Shown: piece by piece, positions 36,207 to 44,438 of the stretch
How the letters are laid out: each line of letters starts with the position of its first letter
Position numbering within the stretch: the stretch's first letter is position 1
Origin: Flavobacterium sp. HSC-32F16
Lineage (GTDB): Bacteria > Bacteroidota > Bacteroidia > Flavobacteriales > Flavobacteriaceae
NCBI RefSeq assembly: GCF_024171645.1
Contig: NZ_JALKAC010000006.1
Location: forward strand, 62,001-126,000
DNA length: 64,000 nt
Direction of reading: 5' to 3'
Position numbers and translations under genes: made by a program
The notes under the pieces: generated by a model
Told to the model about the DNA's origin: nothing
Databases searched by the model: none
What the model saw: only the letters and a program-made list of their open reading frames with translations

Positions 36207-39077
36207 ATGAAAAACAATTACAGACTCAGCTTGACATTACTTGTCTTTCTGGCTTTCAGCGGTTTTGCTGCCGCGCAGACTTCTTTAGGTTCGAGTAAAA
36301 CATTTTTGAACAATTTAAAGAAAGAATTAGTTACTTCTTCAGTTTCAAAAAGTACAGAAAAAACGGTACTTCTTCAGGCGGCGAATTCTAAAAACTTTAC
36401 CGGAAAGATAAACTATAAAGAATCAAATGAATCAAGCGAATTTTTAATAGGAGAAATTAAAAACATAGCAGAATCTTCTTTTTATATTAAAGTAAAAGAC
36501 CAGTCTCTGGAAGGCCATATTATTTTAAAGAAAACCAGAGAAGCTTACAAATATTATTCAGATGCAAAAGGAAATGCTTTTGTTTCTAAAGTTGATATTA
36601 ATACTTTGGTTTGTATCGATTATAAAAATGTTCCATCTAATACAAGTACAACAAATAAAACAGCGGTTGCGGCAGAAATTGCTCCGGCATTACTGAATTT
36701 ACAAAGTTTACCTGGCGCTGCAGGCTGTGTTTTATTAGATTTTGACGGCTATTATATGCCGGCAGGAAATCTTTGGAACAACGGTAACGCCATAAATGCC
36801 GCTGCTTCGGGAATGAGTGATGCCGCTGTTCAGCAGCATTGGGAAGTAGTTTCAGAAGATTACCGTCCTTTTAACCTGAATGTTACAACAAGTGAAGCCG
36901 TTTTTAATTCGTATCCAAGAAACCGAAGAATGCGCGTTGTAGTAACACCAACTAATACTGCAGCTCCGGGCGCAGGCGGTGTGGCATATATTGGATCTTT
37001 CAATTGGGATAATGATGTGCCTTGCTGGGTATTTATTACTTCTGGAAAATCGGGTGGAGATGCTTCTTCACACGAAGTGGGACATACTTTTGATTTGGGA
37101 CATGACGGACGTACAAGTCCTGCCGAAGATTATTTCGTAGGTTTAGACGGCACTTCGTGGGCGCCAATTATGGGCGCAGGTTATTACAGACCTATTGTAC
37201 AATGGAGTAAAGGCGAATACAATAATGCCAATAATAAACAAGATGATGTCGCTGTAATTTCTAGTTCTAAATTTGGAGTCGGATACCGCGGAGACGATTA
37301 CGGAAATACAACGGCTTCTGCAGCAACTTTAGATTATAATGCCAGCGGACAAATAAATCAGAAAAATGGAATTATTTCAAGTGAAGCCGATTATGATTTT
37401 TTCACTTTTACAACCGGAGGAGGAAATGTTTCAATAAACGCCAATACCGTTTCTAGAGATGGTAATCTGCATCTTTTAATCAGATTATATAATGCTACCG
37501 GAGCAGAAATGGGAACGTATTGGAATTCAGATCCATTTGCTTTGAATGCTTCAATGAATGTAAATCTTCCGGCGGGTAAATATTTTATAGGTGTTGATGG
37601 AAACGGAGCAGGAAATACCGGAAGCGGCGGTTATTCGGCTTATGGTTCTATTGGAAGTTATTCGATTACCGGAACAATTCCGCCGGGAGGAAATATCAAT
37701 CCGTCAACTGGTGTAATTACCGTTTATAAAGACTGTAATTATACAGGTTTTTCAGGCGGATTAACTATTGGAGATTACAATTTGGCACGCTTAAATTCTT
37801 TAGGAGTTTTAAATGATGATATTTCTTCGCTTAGGATTACACAGGGATTTCAGGCAATTTTATACCAAGATGATAATTTTACCGGAGCTTCAACTGTAAT
37901 TAATTCTGATAATTCATGTTTAAATGCAACATGGAATGATAAAGTAAGTTCGATTCGAATTCTTGCAAATGGAGTTACGACTTTAGGAAATCAAACTTTT
38001 TTCCTTCAAAATAGAAACAGCAGCCTAAATATGGATGTTTGGAATGCTAGTTTATCAAATGGCGCTGGTGTTAAACAAGGAGCCGTAAATACAGGAAACA
38101 ATCAAAAATTTACATTTACACATTTAGGTGATGGTTTGTATAAAATTATTGCCAATCATAGCGGACAATCTTTGGACGTAAATGGTTTCAATACAGCAAA
38201 TGGTGTAAGCGTAGAACAATATCCGTATAACGGAACTACAAATCAGCAGTTTGTATTAGTTTCTACAGGCGACGGTTTTTATAAAATTGTGGCCCGTCAC
38301 AGCGGCAGAATCGTTGAGGTTGCGGGAGCGAGTACTGCAAATGGTGCCAATGTACAGCAATGGGACAATAACAACCAGACTTGCGGACAATGGAAATTAA
38401 TCGCTGCAACTTCTGTACAGACTTCTACTTTAATTCAGGCAGAAGATTATTCAGCCATGAGCGGTATTCAGGTTGAAGCAGCAACAGATACTGGCGGAGG
38501 TTCAAACGTAGGTTATACAGAAACGGGCGACTGGCTGGCGTATAACAGTATTAATTTTCCAACAACGGGTTTCTATTTAATTGAATACAGAGTTGCAAGC
38601 GGTGTAACTGGCGGCAGATTGTCATCGGATTTAAATGGAGGAACTATTATTTTAGGAAACGTTGATATTCCAAATACGGGAGGCTGGCAAAACTGGCAGA
38701 CGGTAACACAAACCGTAAACGTAAATGCCGGAACGTATAACTTCGGAATTTACATTCAGAATACCGGAATGAATATCAACTGGATTAGAATTACCAAAGT
38801 TGGAGCAGGAGCACCAGTTTCTTCTGCAATTATAGAACAGGAAGTTGTAGAAACGGTATTTAACGTTTATCCAAATCCGGTTTCAGAAACGCTTTTCTTT
38901 ACAAAAGATGTTTCGGATGGAAATCTAAGAATATTTGATTCTCAAACAGGTTCTATAATTTCATCACAAAAAAGCAACGACAATAGTTTGAATGTTTCGC
39001 ATTTGAGACAAGGAATTTATTTTGTTGTTTTTGAGAAAGATGGAGAAAAAACGATAAAACGTTTTATTAAAAAATAA
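36207..39077 (+). CDS. Secreted metzincin-type zinc protease with crystallin, ricin and CBM6 modules
   Basis: The product has 956 residues: signal peptide, a propeptide-like region to about 165, a protease domain to about 370, a bacterial pre-peptidase C-terminal-like beta-sandwich (about 375-490), then beta/gamma-crystallin, ricin, CBM6 and a T9SS tail. The zinc motif is HEVGHTFDLGHD (His 289, 293 and 299, Glu 290) and the Met-turn is WAPIMGAGYY with Met near 322. The position normally held by Gly in HExxHxxGxxH is Asp. The substrate is unknown; glycan-binding modules suggest that it works on polymer-associated protein such as wall glycoprotein. The C-terminal 366-residue cassette is shared with GH64. 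Confidence 0.9.
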   Translation: MKNNYRLSLTLLVFLAFSGFAAAQTSLGSSKTFLNNLKKELVTSSVSKSTEKTVLLQAANSKNFTGKINYKESNESSEFLIGEIKNIAESSFYIKVKDQSLEGHIILKKTREAYKYYSDAKGNAFVSKVDINTLVCIDYKNVPSNTSTTNKTAVAAEIAPALLNLQSLPGAAGCVLLDFDGYYMPAGNLWNNGNAINAAASGMSDAAVQQHWEVVSEDYRPFNLNVTTSEAVFNSYPRNRRMRVVVTPTNTAAPGAGGVAYIGSFNWDNDVPCWVFITSGKSGGDASSHEVGHTFDLGHDGRTSPAEDYFVGLDGTSWAPIMGAGYYRPIVQWSKGEYNNANNKQDDVAVISSSKFGVGYRGDDYGNTTASAATLDYNASGQINQKNGIISSEADYDFFTFTTGGGNVSINANTVSRDGNLHLLIRLYNATGAEMGTYWNSDPFALNASMNVNLPAGKYFIGVDGNGAGNTGSGGYSAYGSIGSYSITGTIPPGGNINPSTGVITVYKDCNYTGFSGGLTIGDYNLARLNSLGVLNDDISSLRITQGFQAILYQDDNFTGASTVINSDNSCLNATWNDKVSSIRILANGVTTLGNQTFFLQNRNSSLNMDVWNASLSNGAGVKQGAVNTGNNQKFTFTHLGDGLYKIIANHSGQSLDVNGFNTANGVSVEQYPYNGTTNQQFVLVSTGDGFYKIVARHSGRIVEVAGASTANGANVQQWDNNNQTCGQWKLIAATSVQTSTLIQAEDYSAMSGIQVEAATDTGGGSNVGYTETGDWLAYNSINFPTTGFYLIEYRVASGVTGGRLSSDLNGGTIILGNVDIPNTGGWQNWQTVTQTVNVNAGTYNFGIYIQNTGMNINWIRITKVGAGAPVSSAIIEQEVVETVFNVYPNPVSETLFFTKDVSDGNLRIFDSQTGSIISSQKSNDNSLNVSHLRQGIYFVVFEKDGEKTIKRFIKK
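37713..38810 (+). repeat. Crystallin-ricin-CBM6 cassette, copy 2
   Basis: Same length as 32806-33903 (1,098 bp) and colinear throughout. The catalytic domains in front of the two copies are unrelated (GH64 versus metzincin), so this is a transferred accessory cassette and not a whole-gene duplication. Confidence 0.9.
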
Positions 39078-39137
39078 TCATAACCCATTTGCCATAATGG
39101 TTTTAGATACATTAAATTTTAGGTTTTAATGTAGTGA

Positions 39138-39166
39138 AAGGCTGTCAGAAATGACGGCCTTTTTTA
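39138..39166 (+). terminator. Rho-independent terminator after the protease gene
   Basis: AAGGCTGTCA (39138-39147) pairs with TGACGGCCTT (39152-39161) with one T-G wobble around a GAAA tetraloop, followed by a T tract. It lies 60 bp after the stop codon and would end the glucan/chitin gene run. Confidence 0.88.
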
Positions 39167-39326
39167 ATATATGTTCGTTATCCATATTTGATTTTATGAA
39201 TTATTGTGTTGAGTGTTGTTCCTACGGGACTAGACATTTTTTTAATCAATCAAAAATCCCGTAAAAATTATCATTCGATAACAATAGCGTAAACTGCTTT
39301 CATCTTTTAATCTATAAAATTGCCTA

Positions 39327-41285
39327 ATGAATTCCCTATTTTACAAAAGCTTAAAACCAATGATTTTAAAGTTCACTTTCAGATTAATTATATTCTTTTT
39401 AATACTCGCCAATCATACAATTTCAGCACAGAATCAGAAGAATTTAGAAGGAGTTCAGGTTGCTTTTTTATCAGATGTACATCTTCAGGATTTGTTTGGA
39501 AGCTTTTCTGATAATGAATTTAAAGGTGTTTTGAATACCAAAACCGGAAAATATGCGTTAATAAGAACGATGGCCTCGCAGTTACATTCGACGAGAATTT
39601 TCAATGAAAATTATTTTGCCTTCATCGCCGCTCTTGAAGATATTGCAAAACGAAAAATAAAATATGTTGCACTTCCCGGCGATTACACGGATGACGGACA
39701 GCCGATACACGTGCGCGGATTGAAGAAAATTTTAGATCAGTACCAAAAAAAATACGGTATTGAATTTTTTATAACCACCGGAAATCATGATCCGGTTGGA
39801 CCATTTGCTCAGGAATCGGGAAAAGAAGATTTTTTAGGAAAAGAAGGAAAAAGCCAACCCATTTTTAGCAAAGACGGCATGTATAAGCCAAACATGAATA
39901 TCGAACAGCCAGTTGTCATAACAGCCGATATTGCTAAAATGGGTTATTTAGGCATAACCAATGACCTGCAAAACTTCGGTTTTTATCCGAATAAAAAATA
40001 CAAATTCTGGTCGACTCCTTTTGCCAGTTATAATTCTCAAAACTACAATTACAAAAAAGCTGTTGAAGCTTCACAATTAAACAAAAGAGTTTACAATGTT
40101 GCACTTGGATTTGAAGTTCCGGATGTGAGTTATGTCGTTGAACCAATCGACGGACTTTGGTTAATGGCAATTGACGGAAACGTTTATATTCCGAAGAAAA
40201 CCGATGGCGATCCAAAAGATTCTAAAAGTTATTCTGAAGCCAGTACGGGGTACAATAATGTACTTTCAAATAAAAAACATCTTATAAAATGGGTTCAGGA
40301 TATTTCGGCGGAAGCCAAACTTCGCGGTAAAACTCTGGTTGCTTTCAGCCATTTCCCAATGATTGATTTTAATGATGACGCTTCCGCGGAAATAAAAGAA
40401 TTATTAGGTCCGAATAAATGGCAGTTAAATCGCGTTCCGGTTGAAGAAGTGGCTCAGGTTTTTGCAGATGCAGGTTTGAAGATTCATTTTGGCGGACACA
40501 TGCACATCAACGATACGGGATCGCGTACAACTCCAAAAGGCAATACTTTGGTTAATATTCAAACGCCGTCGCTTGCTGCATATATTCCGGCTTATAAATT
40601 ATTGACAATCAAAAAAGACAATCTTGTAGATATTCAAACTATAACAATTGATGAGGTTAAGGGATTTGATGAACTTTTTGATTTGTATAAAATGGAATAT
40701 CAGTTTTTACAAAGTCAGAATGCAAAAGATATTTGGAATATCGATATTCTGAAAACTAAAAATTACCACGATTTTACCGATTTTCATTTGAAAGAATTGG
40801 TTCGTTTAAGATTTTTATCAGATGACTGGCCTTCTGCTTTTAAGGATTTTATTCTGCATGTTTCTGCCAATGATTTATTGATTTTAGCTAATATTCAATC
40901 CGATAAAGATTTTGATTTTATTCTGAAAAACAAATCACAATTCCAAAAAGAATGGAACGAAGCTGAAATAAAATCGGAACAAATTTTAGCTAAAAACAAT
41001 CTCAAAAAAGAAGATTTTAACTGGACAGGAAATGATCTTTTAATTGACTTTTATCGTTTTAGAAGTGCCGATGAATTGGCTCTTGTAGATGTTGGAGAAA
41101 AACGTGTTGCAGCTTATAAAGTTTTATCGAAACTGTATTTAGAGAATTCTAAAGAAGAAGCTGCTAAACCTTTGCAAAAACAGATGAAGTTATTTCTTGT
41201 AATCTTCAATAAATTCATGCATGAAGTTCCCGCAGATCATTTTACTGTTGATTTGAAGAGTGGAGAGATTAAAAGTTTGAAGTAA
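39327..41285 (+). CDS. Secreted calcineurin-like metallophosphoesterase
   Basis: The product has up to 652 residues; a second ATG at 39360 (MILKFTFRLI) would give a tidier signal peptide ending near ISAQ. All metal-site blocks of the family are present in order: FLSDVHLQ, LPGDYTDDGQ, TTGNHDP, FSHFP and GGHMHIND. A C-terminal helical region of about 200 residues is extra. The substrate may be a phosphomonoester or diester outside the cytoplasm; I cannot say more. It is separated from the protease by a terminator and converges with the phospholipase C gene, so it has its own promoter and could be a phosphate-scavenging partner of that enzyme. Confidence 0.9.
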   Translation: MNSLFYKSLKPMILKFTFRLIIFFLILANHTISAQNQKNLEGVQVAFLSDVHLQDLFGSFSDNEFKGVLNTKTGKYALIRTMASQLHSTRIFNENYFAFIAALEDIAKRKIKYVALPGDYTDDGQPIHVRGLKKILDQYQKKYGIEFFITTGNHDPVGPFAQESGKEDFLGKEGKSQPIFSKDGMYKPNMNIEQPVVITADIAKMGYLGITNDLQNFGFYPNKKYKFWSTPFASYNSQNYNYKKAVEASQLNKRVYNVALGFEVPDVSYVVEPIDGLWLMAIDGNVYIPKKTDGDPKDSKSYSEASTGYNNVLSNKKHLIKWVQDISAEAKLRGKTLVAFSHFPMIDFNDDASAEIKELLGPNKWQLNRVPVEEVAQVFADAGLKIHFGGHMHINDTGSRTTPKGNTLVNIQTPSLAAYIPAYKLLTIKKDNLVDIQTITIDEVKGFDELFDLYKMEYQFLQSQNAKDIWNIDILKTKNYHDFTDFHLKELVRLRFLSDDWPSAFKDFILHVSANDLLILANIQSDKDFDFILKNKSQFQKEWNEAEIKSEQILAKNNLKKEDFNWTGNDLLIDFYRFRSADELALVDVGEKRVAAYKVLSKLYLENSKEEAAKPLQKQMKLFLVIFNKFMHEVPADHFTVDLKSGEIKSLK

Positions 41286-41508
41286 TTTTAACCGCAAAGT
41301 TCGCTAAGATTTAGGCAAAGCACGCAAAGTTTTTTTTTAATCACGCAAAGACACAGAGTCGCAAAGTTTTTATAATCTTTGTGACTCTGCGTCTTTTGCG
41401 AGCAAATTTAAGCATCAAAATCCGCAAAGCTTTATACATTTAGCTTTGCGAACTTTGCGTTTATTAGCACAACTAAGATAAAAAACCTTTGCGTGCTTTG
41501 CGGTTAAA
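41286..41508. repeat. Nested inverted repeats filling a convergent intergenic region
   Basis: The space between two converging genes is almost wholly self-complementary. Outer words AACCGCAAAG and CTTTGCGGTT lie at the two ends. A middle dyad gacacagagtcgcaaag / ctttgtgactctgcgtc has two mismatches. An inner perfect hairpin CGCAAAGCT/AGCTTTGCG lies at 41423-41431 and 41442-41450. The short word cgcaaag or its complement occurs about ten times. It probably serves as a bidirectional terminator. Confidence 0.75.
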
Positions 41509-42567
41509 TTATTTACTACCATTAACCGGATCAACTCTCACATAAGTCCCGTCATCATATTTAATTTGATAAGGAGAATTGAAGAAATTACTCGGCAGGT
41601 AATAATCAGTAGTGATGATTTGTGCGCCTGAAGTTTTCGCAGCGTTAAAATGCGTGTAATCATTAGCTCTTGCTTCTTTGGTATCAGCATCGGCTCTGGT
41701 TCTTATGATGTAGCCTTTTTTAACTAAATCGGCAATTGTAGCATCTTCAGGATTATTTCTGAAAATTGTTGCCGCTTCTGGTTTTCCGGGCTCGACATTG
41801 ATGAAAACCGCACGCCCTTTTAATGACGGATGATTTAAAGCATATAAATCTCTTTTTGCTCCGTTATTATCCAAAATAAACAAAAATTTACCTTTTGCTT
41901 TTTTCAGCGTTGGCCAGTTGTTGTTTAAAACTGCTTCTTCCAGCGTTTTGTATTTTCCACGAACCATGTCCGGCGTAATCAGTTTATTTCCTAAACCTTT
42001 GCGTAGTTCTTTGTCTAAAGCATCAAAAAGTTCAGTTGTAAATTTCTCGGCTTTTGTTCCTAAATAGCTGTCATCGTCTTTTGGTTCTAAAGTAATAAAA
42101 ACCGGAACGTGATCAGGATTTGCATCCGACCATTTTTTTAGTTCTGCAAGGCAGTTTTGAAGCGTGTAGCAGGAAGTTCTAAAATCGATATCAATCATAT
42201 GAAAAACTTTAAAACCCGGTTTTTTCATTTCTCCGTTTGGGTCGTAAGCTTCTACTGGTTTTACGATGTCAAGACCTTTTGGATGTGTAAATTTTCCGCC
42301 TTGAGAATCGGGTTGAACATCAATTTCTAATTGGCGTAAACCTTTGTTTAACTGATCTGTAATAGAAATATGTGTGTATTGTAAACCTTTTAAAGATCGG
42401 GTAGTATCTTTTGCCTGAATAAAATTATATAAATCAGGTTCGATGTTGTGACGGTAACTGTTGTGTGAACCAATAACTTGTATCTGGTTGATTTTTAGAG
42501 TATCATTTTGCGCCTGAATCAATTGTACTGTCCCGGCAAAAAGCAATGCAAACAAAATTTGTTTCAT
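41509..42567 (-). CDS. Secreted Ca-dependent phosphoinositide phospholipase C-like protein
   Basis: The product has 352 residues with a signal peptide (FALLFAGTVQLIQA). It matches the PLC-like TIM-barrel family called Ca2+-dependent phosphoinositide-specific PLC. The first catalytic His is in VIGSHNSYRHN, with metal-binding acids in LEIDVQPD and DIDFRTSC, FITLEPKDD, and a C-terminal TTDYYLPSNFF. It may cleave phosphatidylinositol or related lipids, or act on a glycerophosphodiester. Phosphatidylinositol is a eukaryotic membrane lipid, so the enzyme fits with the wall-degrading cluster next door. It is transcribed towards the phosphoesterase gene and divergent from the sigma factor gene. Confidence 0.88.
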   Translation of the reverse strand: MKQILFALLFAGTVQLIQAQNDTLKINQIQVIGSHNSYRHNIEPDLYNFIQAKDTTRSLKGLQYTHISITDQLNKGLRQLEIDVQPDSQGGKFTHPKGLDIVKPVEAYDPNGEMKKPGFKVFHMIDIDFRTSCYTLQNCLAELKKWSDANPDHVPVFITLEPKDDDSYLGTKAEKFTTELFDALDKELRKGLGNKLITPDMVRGKYKTLEEAVLNNNWPTLKKAKGKFLFILDNNGAKRDLYALNHPSLKGRAVFINVEPGKPEAATIFRNNPEDATIADLVKKGYIIRTRADADTKEARANDYTHFNAAKTSGAQIITTDYYLPSNFFNSPYQIKYDDGTYVRVDPVNGSK

Positions 42568-42834
42568 GATTTTTAGATGAAATTAGGATTAAAAAGTATG
42601 GAGACGCAGCAAAAAGAGAATTGCATTTTTAGAGATTACTAAAATAGCGACGCAATTCAATTTTTGTGTTAGCTAAACGAAAAGAAATCGCAAACCGATT
42701 GTTGTTTTTGGCAGAAAATAGTAGTATTAATAAAACAAAAGCATTTCAAATTTAATTTAAAGATAACTTTCAAACAAAAAGTATTGGTATAACATTTCCT
42801 TATTTTACATCGCTTAATGCTACCAAAATTACCA

Positions 42835-43359
42835 ATGAAGAATCCTGAAATTTTCGAAAAAACGTATACTGATTACTGGCAGAAACTCAATGCCTTTTCC
42901 TATACGATGACTCAGGATAAAGACTTGGCACAGAATATTGTTCAGGATGTTTTTATTGATTTATGGGAACGAAAAGACGATTTAAATATCAATGCAATCG
43001 AACCTTATTTATTCAGGGCGGTAAAAAATCAGATTTTTAAATATTACCAAAATAATCGTTTCGATAAGACGATTATGGAAGACAAATTTGAAGATTACAT
43101 TATCGACAACTTTCAGTCGATTGATTCTGAAGTAATGGATTTGCTTTATTCGTTGTTAGATAAACTTCCGGAGAAAAGAAAAGAAGTTTTATTGATGTAT
43201 AAATTTCAGGATATGTCAATTGATCAGATTGCAGACGAACTTGGAATTTCGAAACAAACGGTGAAAAACCAAATTTCATCGGCATTAAAACAATTGCGTG
43301 AAGGCTTGAAAGATCTGGCCTGGCTGGCTCCAATTCTCTTTTTTAAACAAAATTTTTAA
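42835..43359 (+). CDS. ECF-type RNA polymerase sigma factor
   Basis: With the ATG at 42835 (MKNPEIFEKTY) the protein has 174 residues; an ATG 18 bp upstream would add six. Sigma region 2 is seen in DLAQNIVQDVFIDLWERKD and region 4 in LPEKRKEVLLMYKFQDMSIDQIADELGISKQTVKNQISSALKQLRE. It belongs to the SusCD-linked ECF group of Bacteroidota. The FecR-type anti-sigma factor follows by 83 bp and then a SusC with an STN domain, so it is expected to be released when that SusC binds its ligand, and to transcribe the susCD pair. Confidence 0.95.
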   Translation: MKNPEIFEKTYTDYWQKLNAFSYTMTQDKDLAQNIVQDVFIDLWERKDDLNINAIEPYLFRAVKNQIFKYYQNNRFDKTIMEDKFEDYIIDNFQSIDSEVMDLLYSLLDKLPEKRKEVLLMYKFQDMSIDQIADELGISKQTVKNQISSALKQLREGLKDLAWLAPILFFKQNF

Positions 43360-43442
43360 GATAACTTTCTGTTGATGTTTTCGTAATATTTGACGATAGT
43401 ACGATTTGAAGATTCTGGTACTTATAGGTAACAATAAGTATT

Positions 43443-44366
43443 ATGATAAAAAGAATCAAACATAGTTTAGAATATCTTATAGATAAAAGTTCCCGAAATA
43501 AAACTTCAAAGGCAGAAGAAAATCTGCTTACCAATTTTGCTTTAAGTGAATATCAAAATGTAAAATGGGATGAAGCTTTAATGGGAAATTCAGACGAAGT
43601 TTCTAAAAATATATACGACGGAATTCAGCTTCGAACGATGAAGAAGAAAAAAGTCAATCCGTATTTAAAATATATGGCAGCTGCCAGTATTCTTTTTCTT
43701 GCTGGTTTAGGATTTTTCTATAAACCTATAATTGCAAACGAGAAGCAATTATCATTTAAAACGTCAGGCATCCCCAAATCTATCCAATTAAGTGACGGCT
43801 CGAAAATTTATCTGGCAGCAAACTCATCATTTCAGTATCCTGAAAAATTTGAAGGCAGTGAAAGAAAGGTTTCTTTATTAAAAGGAAATGCTTTTTTTGA
43901 AATTGCAAAAGACAAGACACATCCTTTTATTATTACTTCGGGCGAATTAAAAACTAGAGTTGTGGGAACTTCATTCCACATTCAAATGTCAAAATCAAAA
44001 TGTGAGGTAATTGTCGTTACCGGAAAAGTAAATGTTACTACAAAAGGGCAGAGCGTTGATTTGGTGCCGAATGAACAAGCACTTTTCGAATCTCAAAAAC
44101 TGAGAAAACAGCTGGCAGAGAAATCATTTTTGGTGAATTGGTACAATACCGATGTAACACTGAACCAGACTACACTTAAACAGGTTATCACCATTTTACA
44201 ATATAAATACGGAGTTTCATTTCAATATGATAATGAGCAGGTATTAGCAACGCCGTTAACGGTTTTCATTACAAAAGACGCAGCATTAGAGAATGTTTTA
44301 GAACAAATAAATTATATCACAAACCTAAAATTTAAAGTTTATGGCGAAATAGTAAAAGTGGATTAA
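43443..44366 (+). CDS. FecR-family anti-sigma factor
   Basis: The product has 307 residues: a short cytoplasmic N-terminus that should bind the sigma factor, one membrane span near 77-95 (MAAASILFLAGLGFFY), a periplasmic FecR domain (IQLSDGSKIYLAANSSFQYPEKF, GNAFFEIAKDKTHPFII, VVGTSFHI) and a C-terminal DUF4974 domain (LKQVITILQYKYGVSFQYDN). DUF4974 resembles an STN fold and contacts the transporter. It keeps the preceding sigma factor inactive until signalled by the STN domain of the SusC encoded 72 bp downstream. Confidence 0.95.
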   Translation: MIKRIKHSLEYLIDKSSRNKTSKAEENLLTNFALSEYQNVKWDEALMGNSDEVSKNIYDGIQLRTMKKKKVNPYLKYMAAASILFLAGLGFFYKPIIANEKQLSFKTSGIPKSIQLSDGSKIYLAANSSFQYPEKFEGSERKVSLLKGNAFFEIAKDKTHPFIITSGELKTRVVGTSFHIQMSKSKCEVIVVTGKVNVTTKGQSVDLVPNEQALFESQKLRKQLAEKSFLVNWYNTDVTLNQTTLKQVITILQYKYGVSFQYDNEQVLATPLTVFITKDAALENVLEQINYITNLKFKVYGEIVKVD

Positions 44367-44438
44367 AAACAAAAAAGCAGCTGCTGAGAACAACTGCCAT
44401 TAATAATTAAGTATCGTAAAAAACCAATAACTTAAATC

